From Desulfarculaceae bacterium (lineage in GTDB: Bacteria; Desulfobacterota; Desulfarculia; Desulfarculales; Desulfarculaceae): a DNA stretch of 64,000 nt. Of the stretch, positions 44,856 through 53,734 are shown piece after piece (within the stretch, counting starts at the first letter, position 1; each line of letters begins with the position of its first letter). Location of the stretch: assembly GCA_021737145.1 (NCBI GenBank), contig JAIPEN010000012.1:78641-142640 (forward strand), in the 5' to 3' direction. Both the position numbers and the translations under genes were made by a program. The notes below the pieces were generated by a model. It did not search any database. It had not been told where the DNA came from and was given only the letters and a program-made list of their open reading frames with translations.

Positions 44856-44884
44856 TAGATACTCAATCAACTATAAACCAGCAA
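44856..44884 (-). promoter_or_regulatory. Candidate promoter for the serine hydrolase gene
   Basis: Minus strand TTGCTG (44879-44884), 17-nt spacer, TATCTA (44856-44861), 30 bp before the start codon. Confidence 0.4.
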
Positions 44885-44906
44885 GCACTATGCGTTGTAG
44901 GTAATT

Positions 44907-45767
44907 CTAGGCTTGGCCCAGCATCTCCAGGAGAGTCCCGGCCGCGATCATCTCCCGCTCGCCGCTGCTCAGCGGCAGGTCCTCGAACCACTCGCGGAAG
45001 GCCGCCGGCTCGCGCCAGGGGGCGTCGGTGCCGTAGATGACCCGCTCCGGGCCTTTCTGGCGGATGATCTCCATGACCGCATCCGGCTCCAGCAGCCCGT
45101 TTACGTAGGCCAGATCGAAGTACACGTTGTCCAGGGCCAGCAGCTCGCCCAGATGGGGCCAGCCGTAGAGGCTGCCCATGTGGGCCGCGATTATGGGCAG
45201 ATCGGGGTTGGCCCGGGCCAGGGCCGCGATCTGGTGGGGCTGGCAGCCCATGAAGCCGAAGAACTTGAGCACGTCCCTGAGATGGGGCTTGGCCTCGAAC
45301 AGGCCCTCCAAATGGATGGTGTCCAACAGCACCGGCAGGCGCTCCCCGGCCAGCAGGCGGAACATGGCGGCCACCTCTGGCTGGTCCAGGTCGATGCGCT
45401 GGATGAACGGGTGCAGCTTCACCCCCTTGAGCCCCAGTTCCAATAGCTGGGCCATCTGGCGCCGGGGCTCGGCCGACGGGTGCAGGGTGCCGAAGGGGAT
45501 GACCTGGGGATGTTCGGCGGCGGTGGCCGCGGCCCAGCGGTTCAGCTCGCCGATGCGGCCCTTGGAGCCGGTGACCGGCAGGAGCACGCAGCGGTCGGTC
45601 CCGCTGCGCTCCATGGAGGAGACCAGGGCGTCCACGGTTCCGCCCCGGTGAATCTGCCACTTGTTGGGGTCGCTGGAGCCGAGTTCCTCGTCCAGCATGG
45701 CCAGGCGTTCGCCCAAGACCGCGAGATCCTCGGCTAAAAAGGCATGGGTGTGCGCGTCGACCAGCAT
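44907..45767 (-). CDS. Amidohydrolase family protein
   Basis: A 286-residue TIM-barrel amidohydrolase 2-type protein. N-terminal V-D-A-H-T-H-A-F gives the H-x-H metal pair, then G-V-K-L-H-P-F, A-A-H-M-G and Y-G-T-D-A-P-W near 250. The group includes decarboxylases and lactonases; substrate is not readable. ATG 45767 with GGAGG 6 nt upstream is used rather than the longer frame beginning at 45803. Confidence 0.88.
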   Translation of the reverse strand: MLVDAHTHAFLAEDLAVLGERLAMLDEELGSSDPNKWQIHRGGTVDALVSSMERSGTDRCVLLPVTGSKGRIGELNRWAAATAAEHPQVIPFGTLHPSAEPRRQMAQLLELGLKGVKLHPFIQRIDLDQPEVAAMFRLLAGERLPVLLDTIHLEGLFEAKPHLRDVLKFFGFMGCQPHQIAALARANPDLPIIAAHMGSLYGWPHLGELLALDNVYFDLAYVNGLLEPDAVMEIIRQKGPERVIYGTDAPWREPAAFREWFEDLPLSSGEREMIAAGTLLEMLGQA

Positions 45768-45845
45768 TGCTTCCCTCCCCTTGACGCCCCCAGCATTGGG
45801 CATGAAGCGGCCTCAGTCAAGCCCCTGGCCTTTTGGGGGGGCGGG

Positions 45846-45874
45846 TTTACAGGTGTGCGGCACTGTGGTAAAAA
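45846..45874 (+). promoter_or_regulatory. Promoter for leuS
   Basis: TTTACA (45846-45851), 17-nt spacer, TAAAAT (45869-45874). Predicted start of transcription is about 45881, right at the base of the hairpin at 45882. Confidence 0.6.
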
Positions 45875-45881
45875 TCGCCAT

Positions 45882-45910
45882 ACGCCCCCGCCAGAGCGGG
45901 CGTTTTTCTT
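45882..45910 (+). terminator. Terminator-like hairpin in the leuS leader
   Basis: Arms ACGCCC (45882-45887) and GGGCGT (45898-45903) followed by TTTTCTT. It is 50 bp upstream of the leuS start and downstream of the only visible promoter, so it sits at the very 5' end of the leuS transcript. Confidence 0.55.
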
Positions 45911-45958
45911 GAGCAAGCGGCCGGGCCCGCGCGGCAATCGGCCAGGCAAGGCGACAGC

Positions 45959-48451
45959 ATGGACCAAAAGCAGCAAAGATACGAACCCCACGCCATCGAA
46001 ACCCGCTGGCAGGCCCGCTGGGACGCGGAGCGGGTGTTCGCGGTAAGCGACGATTCGGACAAGGAAAAATACTACCTGCTGGAGATGTTCCCCTATCCCA
46101 GCGGGCGTATCCACATGGGCCATTCCCGGGTCTACACCATCGGCGACGCCTTGGCCCGCATCAAGCGGATGCAGGGCTTCAACGTGCTGCACCCCATGGG
46201 CTGGGACGCCTTCGGCATGCCGGCGGAAAACGCGGCCATCGCCCGCAACACCCACCCGGCCGAGTGGACCTACTCCAACATCGACTACATGCGCTCCCAG
46301 CTCAAGAAGCTGGGCTATTCCCACGACTGGGGGCGCGAGTTCGCCACCTGCGACCCCTCCTACTACCGCTGGGAGCAGCTGGTTTTCCTGAAGATGTGGG
46401 AACAGGGCCTGGTCTACCGCAAGAAGTCCATGGTCAACTGGTGCGAGACCTGCCAGACGGTGCTGGCCAACGAGCAGGTGGAGGCGGGCAACTGCTGGCG
46501 CTGTGACAATCCGGTCAACCAGCGGGAGCTTTACGGTTACTTTTTCAAGATCACCAAGTACGCCGACGAGCTGCTGGACTGGCTGGACAAGCTGGAAGGC
46601 TGGCCCGAGCCGGTCAAGGTGATGCAGCGCAACTGGATCGGCAAGTCCTACGGGGCGGAGATCCACTTCCCCATCGAGGGCCGCGACGAGATGGTCAAGG
46701 TCTTCACCACCCGGGCCGACACCCTGTTCGGGGCCACCTTCATGAGCCTGGCCCCGGAGCATCCCCTGGCCCTGCAACTGAGCGAGGGCACCGGGCAGGA
46801 GCAGGCGGTCAAGGACTTCATCGCCAAGGTCAAGCGCCAGTCCTTCAGCGAGCGGGCCGACGACAAGACCAAGGAAGGCGTGTTCACCGGGGCCTATTGC
46901 ACCAACCCCATGACCGGGCGGCGCATGCCGGTGTACGTGGCCAACTTCGTGCTCATGGAGTACGGCACCGGCGCGGTGATGGCCGTGCCCACCCACGACC
47001 AGCGCGACTTCGAGTTCGCCCAGGAGTACGACCTGGAGCTGGTGGAGGTGATCACCGGCCCCGAGGGCCCGCTGGGCGTCGAGAGCATGACCCAGGCCTT
47101 CACCGACTACGGCGCCCTGGTCAACTCCGGCGAGTTCGACGGCATGAGCTCCAAGGAGGCCCAGCGGGCCATCGCCGCCGCCCTGGAGGCCAAGGACCTG
47201 GGCCGCGAGACCATCCACTACCGCCTGCGGGACTGGGGCATCAGCCGCCAGCGCTACTGGGGCGCTCCCATCCCGGTGGTGCACTGCGAAAAATGCGGCC
47301 AGGTGCCGGTGCCCGAAAAGGATCTGCCGGTGGAGCTTCCCCTGGAGGCCCAGCTCACCGAGACCGGCGGGTCTCCCCTGCCCCACCTGGACTCCTGGGT
47401 CAACACCGCCTGCCCCACCTGCGGCGGGCCGGCCAAGCGCGAGACCGACACCATGGACACCTTTGTGGAGTCCTCCTGGTACTTCGCGCGCTATGCCTGC
47501 CCCCACTACAACCAGGGGCCCCTGGAGCCCGGCGCCACCAACTACTGGATGCCGGTGGACCAGTACATCGGGGGCATCGAGCACGCAGTGCTCCACCTGC
47601 TCTACAGCCGCTTTTACACCAAGGTGCTCAGGGACCTGGGCTACCTGACCGCGGACGAGCCCTTCACCAACCTGATGACCCAGGGCATGGTGATCAAGGA
47701 CGGGGCCAAGATGTCCAAGTCCAAGGGCAACGTGGTGGACCCGGACCATATGGTGGACAAGTACGGGGCCGACACGGTGCGCCTGTTCATCCTCTTCGCG
47801 GCCCCGCCGGAAAAGGAGCTGGAGTGGTCCGACCAGGGGGTCGAGGGCGCTTCCCGCTTCCTGAACCGGCTGTGGCGCCTGGGCATGGCCGTGGCCGAGC
47901 AGGCCAAGGGCGTGGCGCCTTATGCCTCCGGCGAGCTGGCCCCGGCCCTGGCCGCCCTGCACGCCAAGACCCACGAGACCATCAAGAAGGTCACCCAGGA
48001 CACCGGCGACAAGTTCCAGTTCAACACGGCCATCGCCGCGGTGATGGAGCTGGTCAACGCCATCAGCCTGGCCGAGCAGGACCAGTCCGTGGCCGGACTC
48101 CCCGGCCGCGAGGCGGTGCTTCGGGAGGCGGTGGAGAGCGCGGTGCTCCTGGCCAGCCCCATGGCCCCTCACATCAGCGACGAGCTCTGGAGCCGCCTGG
48201 GCCACGAGGGCTTGCTCATCGACCACCCCTGGCCCTCCTGGGACGAGGCGGCCCTGGTGCAGGAGGAAAAGCTGGTGGTGGTGCAGGTGCAAGGCAAGGT
48301 GCGCAACAAGCTGACCCTGCCCGCCTCGGCCACGGACGCCGAGCTGGAAGAGGCCGCCCTGGCCGATGAAAAAGTGCAGAAATTCATCGACGGCAAGGCG
48401 GTTAAAAAGGTAATAGTAGTTCAGGGCAAGCTGGTCAATATAGTGGTGTAG
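45959..48451 (+). CDS. leuS: Leucyl-tRNA synthetase
   Basis: Class I synthetase, 830 residues. H-M-G-H at 52-55 (HIGH motif), the W-C-E-T-C-Q-T zinc-type segment, the CP1 editing domain (about 225-415, with [10 protein letters not shown] and [13 protein letters not shown]), and K-M-S-K-S-K near 583. First gene of an operon with lptE (21 bp downstream) and holA. Confidence 0.98.
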   Translation: MDQKQQRYEPHAIETRWQARWDAERVFAVSDDSDKEKYYLLEMFPYPSGRIHMGHSRVYTIGDALARIKRMQGFNVLHPMGWDAFGMPAENAAIARNTHPAEWTYSNIDYMRSQLKKLGYSHDWGREFATCDPSYYRWEQLVFLKMWEQGLVYRKKSMVNWCETCQTVLANEQVEAGNCWRCDNPVNQRELYGYFFKITKYADELLDWLDKLEGWPEPVKVMQRNWIGKSYGAEIHFPIEGRDEMVKVFTTRADTLFGATFMSLAPEHPLALQLSEGTGQEQAVKDFIAKVKRQSFSERADDKTKEGVFTGAYCTNPMTGRRMPVYVANFVLMEYGTGAVMAVPTHDQRDFEFAQEYDLELVEVITGPEGPLGVESMTQAFTDYGALVNSGEFDGMSSKEAQRAIAAALEAKDLGRETIHYRLRDWGISRQRYWGAPIPVVHCEKCGQVPVPEKDLPVELPLEAQLTETGGSPLPHLDSWVNTACPTCGGPAKRETDTMDTFVESSWYFARYACPHYNQGPLEPGATNYWMPVDQYIGGIEHAVLHLLYSRFYTKVLRDLGYLTADEPFTNLMTQGMVIKDGAKMSKSKGNVVDPDHMVDKYGADTVRLFILFAAPPEKELEWSDQGVEGASRFLNRLWRLGMAVAEQAKGVAPYASGELAPALAALHAKTHETIKKVTQDTGDKFQFNTAIAAVMELVNAISLAEQDQSVAGLPGREAVLREAVESAVLLASPMAPHISDELWSRLGHEGLLIDHPWPSWDEAALVQEEKLVVVQVQGKVRNKLTLPASATDAELEEAALADEKVQKFIDGKAVKKVIVVQGKLVNIVV

Positions 48452-48472
48452 GCCCGGCGAAAGGAACGTAGC

Positions 48473-48991
48473 GTGAAGTACAAGCTTTCGGTGGCAGGAG
48501 TCCTGGTGCTGGCGGTGTTGCTGGCGGCCTGCGGATATCAGTTCCGCGGCAAGCAAAACAACCTGCCGCCCGATGTCAAGAGCATCGCCATCCCGGTGTT
48601 CAAGAACAGGACCAACGAGATCCGCATCGAGCAGATCTTCACCGACGCGGTGATCTTCCAGTTCACCCGCAGCCAGATGGTTCGGGTGGTTTCCGAAGGC
48701 CAGGCCAACGCGGTTTTGGACGGCACGGTGGAGCGGGTGGAGATCGTGGACGTGGCCCTGACTTCCGGCGACACCAGCCGCCAGAGGCGCATCACCATAT
48801 GGGTCAACGCCAAGCTGATCCGCAAGCGTGACGGCAAGGTGCTGTGGGAGAACCGGAGCTTGTGGCAGAACGCCACCTATAACGTGGCGGGCAGCCCCCA
48901 GGCCACCGAGTTCAACAAGCGCACTGCCATCACCGAGCTGGCCAAGAGCATGGCCCAGACTCTGCACGACAGCGTTTTCGAGAACTTCTAG
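48473..48991 (+). CDS. lptE: LPS-assembly lipoprotein LptE
   Basis: A 172-residue outer-membrane lipoprotein that plugs LptD. Lipobox L-L-A-A-C with Cys20, followed by G-Y-Q-F-R-G, the classic LptE start, and S-I-A-I-P-V-F-K-N-R-T near residue 40. GTG start has AAAGGA upstream. Placement between leuS and holA is conserved in many proteobacteria. Confidence 0.92.
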   Translation: MKYKLSVAGVLVLAVLLAACGYQFRGKQNNLPPDVKSIAIPVFKNRTNEIRIEQIFTDAVIFQFTRSQMVRVVSEGQANAVLDGTVERVEIVDVALTSGDTSRQRRITIWVNAKLIRKRDGKVLWENRSLWQNATYNVAGSPQATEFNKRTAITELAKSMAQTLHDSVFENF

Positions 48992-49005
48992 CCCACGGAG
49001 TGGCC

Positions 49006-50022
49006 GTGGCCTCTCCCGGCAAGCGTCAGTCCGACCCCGGCGACCTGCCCTGGCCCGAAGTGGCCGGCGGGACGCCGGGGCCGCTTTATGGCCTGTTCGG
49101 CGAGGAGGACTTTTTGGTCTCCGCCGGGCTGGCCGCCTTTCTGGCCTCGCCCGCGTTCAGCGAAAACCCCTCGCTCAACGTGGAGCGCTTCCTGGCCGCC
49201 GAAACCAGCGTCCCCAAGGCCTTGGACAGCGCCCGCACCCTGCCCTTTTTGGGCAGCCGGCGCTTGATCATCCTCAGCGAGGTGCACACCTATAAGGCCG
49301 ACCAGGCGGCCGAGTTCCTGCCCTACCTGGAAGACCCCACCCCGTCCACCACCCTGGTCTTGGCCGGGACCAAGCTGGACGCGCGCACCAAGTTCGCCAA
49401 GGCCCTGAAGGCGGCGGGCAAGGTGCACACCTACCAGAAAATGTACGCCCGCCAGTTGGCGCCCTGGCTGCAGGGCCGGGCCCGCCTGCGGGGCAAGAAG
49501 CTGGCCCCGGCGGCGGCCGGCTATCTGGCCGAGCTGGCCGGGCTGGGCCTGGGGGCCCTGGATTCCGAGGTGGAGAAGCTGTCGCTGTACGTGGGCAAGG
49601 CCCCGGCCATCGATCTGGCCACGGTGCAAGAGCTCCTGGGCGGTTCGCGCCTGTACTCCATCTTCGACTTCACCGACGCGGTGGCCGCCCGCTCCCTGGC
49701 CCGGGCGCTCAGCTCCTACAACCAGCTCGACTCCCTGGGCGAGCCCGCGGTGCGGGTGCTGGCCATGCTCACCCGGCTTTTCAAGCAGCTATTGGAGACG
49801 CGGGCGGTGCTGGACCAGGGCGGCGATCAGGGCCAGGTGCAGCGCACCCTGCGCACCCCGCCCCAGGCCACCGAGACCCTGGTGAGGCGAGCCCGCGCCG
49901 AAAGCACGGCCAGCCTGGCCAAGGCCCTGAAGCGGGTGTTGGCCGCCGACGTGGCGCTGAAATCCTCGCCCGGCGCGGACCGGGTGATCATGGAGCGTCT
50001 GGTGTTGGATCTATGCGCCTAG
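49006..50022 (+). CDS. holA: DNA polymerase III subunit delta
   Basis: Clamp-loader delta subunit, 338 residues. Seen: L-Y-G-L-F-G-E-E-D-F-L near residue 27, F-L-G-S-R-R-L-I-I-L near 84, and I-F-D-F-T-D-A-V-A in the second half; architecture is the AAA+-like domain followed by a helical C-terminus. GTG 49006 has GGAG at the right spacing; GTG 49000 overlaps that site. Confidence 0.9.
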   Translation: MASPGKRQSDPGDLPWPEVAGGTPGPLYGLFGEEDFLVSAGLAAFLASPAFSENPSLNVERFLAAETSVPKALDSARTLPFLGSRRLIILSEVHTYKADQAAEFLPYLEDPTPSTTLVLAGTKLDARTKFAKALKAAGKVHTYQKMYARQLAPWLQGRARLRGKKLAPAAAGYLAELAGLGLGALDSEVEKLSLYVGKAPAIDLATVQELLGGSRLYSIFDFTDAVAARSLARALSSYNQLDSLGEPAVRVLAMLTRLFKQLLETRAVLDQGGDQGQVQRTLRTPPQATETLVRRARAESTASLAKALKRVLAADVALKSSPGADRVIMERLVLDLCA

Positions 50023-50190
50023 CCCGCATAGTTCATGAAGGTTGGGCGGCACCGGACATCGAATTTTCGCCGATGAGCCTCCCTGAACGGGAAGCAGGCG
50101 TTATTAGCCTACGGCCGGCATCCAGACCCGGCACAGCCAGCCGGACGACCTATCTTCATGAAATTTGCGGGCGGAATACGGCGCGGGGGC

Positions 50191-50227
50191 AAAACAACGG
50201 CCTGGACCGGCAAATGCCGATCCAGGC
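50191..50227 (-). terminator. Terminator after rpsT
   Basis: Arms GCCTGGAcCGGC and GCCGaTCCAGGC (50200-50227) with one mismatch and an AAAT loop; on the minus strand it is followed by CGTTGTTTTG. The rest of the 236-bp holA/rpsT interval holds nothing recognised. Confidence 0.7.
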
Positions 50228-50258
50228 GCGTAAATCGTCTTTTAAGAGCGCCCGGGGG

Positions 50259-50519
50259 CTAGAGGGCCGCGACCTGGCTGGACAGGCGGGAAACCTTGCG
50301 CGAGGCGTTCTTCTTGTGCAGCACGCCCTTGCTGGCGGCCTTGTCGATGAGCGGCACGGCCTTGGTAAGAGCGGCCTGGGCTGCCTCGGCGTCGCCGGCG
50401 TCGATAGCCAGGCGCACCTGCTTGACCACCGAGCGGACCCGAGTGCGGTAGGCCCGGTTGCGGGTGCTGCGCTTGAGGTTCTGGCGAGCCCTTTTGAGGG
50501 CCGAAACGTGGTTAGCCAA
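50259..50519 (-). CDS. rpsT: 30S ribosomal protein S20
   Basis: Binds 16S rRNA in the small subunit. 86 residues, strongly basic, with A-N-H-V-S-A-L-K-R-A-R-Q-N, R-N-R-A-Y-R-T-R and the C-terminal K-G-V-L-H-K-K-N-A-S-R-K-V-S-R-L. GGAGGAAGTACC precedes the ATG. Its promoter lies next to the start of the divergent murJ. Confidence 0.98.
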   Translation of the reverse strand: MANHVSALKRARQNLKRSTRNRAYRTRVRSVVKQVRLAIDAGDAEAAQAALTKAVPLIDKAASKGVLHKKNASRKVSRLSSQVAAL

Positions 50520-50585
50520 CGGTACTTCCTCCGAATAAGTTCAGGCTCCGGGCGCTTAGGGCCCCTCGCCCCTGACAGACCCAAA

Positions 50586-50614
50586 CTTTTAACGGTAGCC
50601 GGGCTTACTGTCAA
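50586..50614 (-). promoter_or_regulatory. Promoter for rpsT
   Basis: Minus strand TTGACA (50609-50614), 17-nt spacer, TAAAAG (50586-50591), giving a leader of about 60 nt. The -35 lies 9 bp before the murJ start codon. Confidence 0.6.
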
Positions 50615-50623
50615 GAGGTTTTG

Positions 50624-52195
50624 ATGGAAAAAGGCAGCGAGCAGCACCAGATGACCCGCGCCGCCGGGGTGGTGGGCCTGGCCACCCTGGCCAGCCGCAT
50701 CGGCGGTTTTGTGCGCGACGTGGTCATCGCCTACTTTTTTGGGGCCGGGCCCGCGGCGGACGCCTTTTTCGTGGCCTTCCGCATCCCCAACCTGCTGCGC
50801 CGTCTTTTCGCCGAAGGCACCCTGACCATAGCCTTTATCCCGGTGTTCACCGAGGTGCTCAAAAAGAAGGGCCGCGAGGAGGCCTTTCTCCTGGCCCGCT
50901 CCACCCTGTCCCTGCTGGCCCTGGCCCTGCTGGTGGTCACCGCCCTGGGGGTGATCTTCGCTCCGGAGGTGGTGCGGGCCATCGCGCCGGGCTTCACTCC
51001 GGGCGCGGGCACCTTTACCCTGGCCGTGGAGCTGACCCGCTGGTGCATCCCCTACATATTCTTCATCAGCCTGGTGGCCCTGTCCGGTGGGGTGCTCAAC
51101 TCCTTGGGCCACTTCTTCGCCCCGGCCGCGGCCCCGGCCCTGCTGAATTTGTGCATCATCGCGGCGGCGGTGGGGCTGTCGGGACAGGTGGACCCGCCGG
51201 TGTTCAGCCTGGCCCTGGGCGTGCTCTTGGGCGGGGCGGCCCAGCTGCTGATGCAGCTGCCTTACCTCAAGGCCAAGGGGGTGCCCTTCAAACCGGCCTG
51301 GCGCATAAAGAACCCGGCCCTGAGGCGCATGCTCCGCCTGATGGTGCCGGCCATCTTCGGGGCGGCGGTGTATCAGGTGGCCGTGCTCATGGACACCATC
51401 CTGGCCTCCTTTTTGCCCTCGGGCACGGTGAGCTATCTGTATTACGCGGACCGTTTGATCCAGTTCCCCCTGGGCATCTTCGCCATCGCCGTGTCCACGG
51501 CCATTTTGCCCAGCCTGTCGCGCCAGGCGGCAGACGGCGACCAGGCGGCTCTGCTGGGCACCATGGGCTACGGCCTCAGGCTGATACTGTTCATCACCGT
51601 GCCGGCCATGGTGGGCCTGCTGGTCCTGGCCCGGCCCCTGGTGGTGCTGCTGTTCATGCGCGGCGAGTTCACCCTGGAAACAGCCAGCCAGACCGCCGGA
51701 GCGGTGATGGGCCTGGCCGCCGGGTTGTGGGCCATCGCGGGAGTGCGGGCGGTGGTGCAGGCCTTTTATGCCCGCAAGGACATCAAGACTCCGGTCATGG
51801 TGGCCGCCCTGTGCCTGGTGATCAAACTGGGGCTCTCCCTGGCCCTGATGTGGCCCCTGAAACAGACCGGCCTGGCCCTGGCCACCTCGGCCTCGGGCAT
51901 CGGCAACCTGCTGCTCCTGTTGTGGCTGCTCAGGCGGCAACTGGGGCCCCTGGGAGGCCGGCGTCTGTTGAACTCGGGCCTGGGCACCTGCGCGGCGGCC
52001 GTGGCCATGGGCCTGGTGGTGGGTCTGATCGCCTACGGCCCGGACTGGGGACCGGTCAGCGGGGGCATGTGGCGCTGGGCGCGGCCGGCCGCGGCCCTGG
52101 TGGCCGGGGCGGGGTCGTACTTTGCCGCCGCCAAGCTCATGCGCCTAAAAGAACTGGGCGAGCTATGGCAGGTGTTCCGCGGCAGGCGGGCTTAA
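50624..52195 (+). CDS. murJ: Lipid II flippase MurJ
   Basis: Inner-membrane MOP-superfamily flippase for lipid II, 523 residues with about 14 helices. Diagnostic N-terminal segment A-S-R-I-G-G-F-V-R-D and D-A-F-F-V-A-F-R-I-P-N-L-L-R-R-L-F-A-E-G near residues 45-65. ATG 50624 with AGAGG upstream; a TTG one codon earlier is not needed. Confidence 0.95.
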   Translation: MEKGSEQHQMTRAAGVVGLATLASRIGGFVRDVVIAYFFGAGPAADAFFVAFRIPNLLRRLFAEGTLTIAFIPVFTEVLKKKGREEAFLLARSTLSLLALALLVVTALGVIFAPEVVRAIAPGFTPGAGTFTLAVELTRWCIPYIFFISLVALSGGVLNSLGHFFAPAAAPALLNLCIIAAAVGLSGQVDPPVFSLALGVLLGGAAQLLMQLPYLKAKGVPFKPAWRIKNPALRRMLRLMVPAIFGAAVYQVAVLMDTILASFLPSGTVSYLYYADRLIQFPLGIFAIAVSTAILPSLSRQAADGDQAALLGTMGYGLRLILFITVPAMVGLLVLARPLVVLLFMRGEFTLETASQTAGAVMGLAAGLWAIAGVRAVVQAFYARKDIKTPVMVAALCLVIKLGLSLALMWPLKQTGLALATSASGIGNLLLLLWLLRRQLGPLGGRRLLNSGLGTCAAAVAMGLVVGLIAYGPDWGPVSGGMWRWARPAAALVAGAGSYFAAAKLMRLKELGELWQVFRGRRA

Positions 52196-52477
52196 AAGCA
52201 AAAAGAGGCAGTTAAAAAAGGAAGAACGGCGGGGTGGAATCGGCCCGTTGGGCCGAGGTATGGGGCCTGTAATGCGTTAAGACGGCCTCGCCGATCCCTG
52301 TTAGAGTCACGGCCAGCCACTGGCGAACCTAGGACGAGCCCACCCCCAGAGCCAACCCCACTCCAAACATTCTCCCTTTTCAAAACCTCTTCTGAAAACG
52401 CCTCGGACCCAGAAAGCCGCTTTTAATTTTGGCGACCTTGGCGGCCCCTTCCAGACTTGAGGCGCGCCCAGACTTCC
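52196..52477. other. Intergenic region after murJ with a small palindrome
   Basis: 282 bp between convergent murJ and the next gene. It holds a compact hairpin CGGCCC-GTT-GGGCCG (52241-52255) without a U-run and A-rich stretches near 52195-52225. I find no open frame with start, RBS and coding bias, and no tRNA or known RNA. Confidence 0.4.
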
Positions 52478-52780
52478 CTAGTTGGCCGCCGACCCGGCGA
52501 TGCGCTCCAGGATCTTGCCGTTCTCATCCACCAGATAGAGCGCGAAGCCGTCGTCCCGGGCGGCCTCGCCGATCTGCTCGCGGTGCATGGCCTCCACGGT
52601 GCGCTGCACCTCCGGGTTGTTGGGCAGGCGGCCCAAGAGGATCAGGGCCTGGTCCTTTTCGGCGGTGACCGGGATGAAGCGCTCGCCCGCCTCGTCCTCC
52701 AGGCCCAGGAAGTTCTCGTAATCCTTGCCTCGTTCGGTGACCACCCAAACGTACTGGGTATCGTCCTTCTTATCGCTCAT
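52478..52780 (-). CDS. Hypothetical 100-residue protein
   Basis: Small acidic cytoplasmic protein; contains W-V-V-T-E-R-G-K-D-Y-E-N-F-L-G and F-I-P-V-T-A-E-K-D-Q-A-L, with no family I can name. ATG 52780 has GGAGAGAGCC upstream; an earlier ATG at 52807 has none. A promoter candidate lies just upstream. Confidence 0.65.
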   Translation of the reverse strand: MSDKKDDTQYVWVVTERGKDYENFLGLEDEAGERFIPVTAEKDQALILLGRLPNNPEVQRTVEAMHREQIGEAARDDGFALYLVDENGKILERIAGSAAN

Positions 52781-52818
52781 GGCTCTCTCCGGGCCTGGTA
52801 TTGACATGGTTTGCCTAA

Positions 52819-52847
52819 AACTTAGGGCCTGGAATGCCCCGCGTCAA
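52819..52847 (-). promoter_or_regulatory. Candidate promoter for the 100-residue protein gene
   Basis: Minus strand TTGACG (52842-52847), 17-nt spacer, TAAGTT (52819-52824), about 40 bp before the start codon. The remaining region to 53108 holds only an unsupported 59-codon frame. Confidence 0.4.
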
Positions 52848-53108
52848 GGCGGGCCTTGCGCACCGGGGTTGCGGGAGCCATTATTAAGCCATGTGCACCT
52901 GCCGGGAATACAAGGAGCCCTACCGCCCCAGCGCGCCAGGCGGCGCGGCCCGGCGGCGGGCCCTGCTCATGGCCGACCCACCCCCCAGGGTGGAGCCCGC
53001 CGGCCGTAACCAGCCCCAGGATACGCCTGGCGGAAGCGCCTCCCTTGCGCGCCCCGCCCGCCCGCGCTAGAGTAGCCCCTCCATAAATTGGAGAAAGGCT
53101 TTAAGCGC

Positions 53109-53732
53109 ATGGGACTGCTCAAGGGACGGGCCAGCATCACCCGCTACGCGGTGAGCGGCGAGCCTCCGGCCGGGTTCTGGGACTTTATCGACCGCCGGGT
53201 TAAGGCCCACGTTTTCCAGGACATAGAGAACAACACCGAGGAGATCTCGGTGGGCTGGTGCGCCATCAACGACTTTTTGGACACCGAGTTCGCCTTCATG
53301 GCCTATGCCCTGGAGCCCTACGTGCTCCTGGGCCTGCGGGTGGACCAGCGCAAGGTGCCCGCCGGGTTGCTCAAGAAGTACCACCGCCTGGAGATGGACA
53401 AGGCCCTGGGCTTCATGGAAGAGGGCCGCAAGCTGGGCCGGGTGCGCCGGGAGGAGCTAAAGGACAAGGCCCGCTTGGGGCTCTTGGCCCGCATCCCGCC
53501 CGAGACCAAGCTCTATGAAGTCATCTGGGACACGGCCAAGAACGAGCTGTGGCTGGGCGCCTCGGGGCGCAAGGTGCTGGAGCTGTTTGAGGAGCATTTC
53601 GTGAAGAGCTTCGGCCTGGAGCTGACCCCCCGCCTGCCCTTTTTGGTGGCCCGCGACCTGCTGGCCGGCAGCCTGGATTTGGCCCGTTTGGAAGAGGCCC
53701 GCCCCTGGGGGCCCCTGGCCGTGGAGGCGTGA
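53109..53732 (+). CDS. rdgC: RdgC family recombination-associated protein
   Basis: A 207-residue short member of the RdgC family, ring-forming DNA-binding proteins that limit RecA filaments. Seen: V-G-W-C-A-I-N-D near residue 52, F-A-F..L-L-G-L-R-V-D-Q-R-K-V-P with L-K-K-Y near 85, and L-L-A-R-I-P-P-E-T near 135, aligning with the early part of E. coli RdgC; the C-terminal part of the long proteobacterial form is missing. ATG 53109 chosen; upstream TTG adds seven unlikely residues. Overlaps no gene; next gene starts 2 bp after. Confidence 0.78.
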   Translation: MGLLKGRASITRYAVSGEPPAGFWDFIDRRVKAHVFQDIENNTEEISVGWCAINDFLDTEFAFMAYALEPYVLLGLRVDQRKVPAGLLKKYHRLEMDKALGFMEEGRKLGRVRREELKDKARLGLLARIPPETKLYEVIWDTAKNELWLGASGRKVLELFEEHFVKSFGLELTPRLPFLVARDLLAGSLDLARLEEARPWGPLAVEA

Positions 53733-53734
53733 GC

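Noticed and set aside
45734..48967. Very long open frame on the minus strand opposite leuS (over 1,000 codons)
   Set aside because: It mirrors leuS codon positions in a high-GC genome, is His/Gly/Leu-rich with no start signal or domain, and overlaps a well-supported essential gene.
52891..53070. 59-codon frame starting ATGTGCACC with N-terminal C-T-C
   Set aside because: Arg/Pro/Ala-rich composition in a GC-rich gap, no ribosome-binding site and overlaps the likely rdgC promoter.
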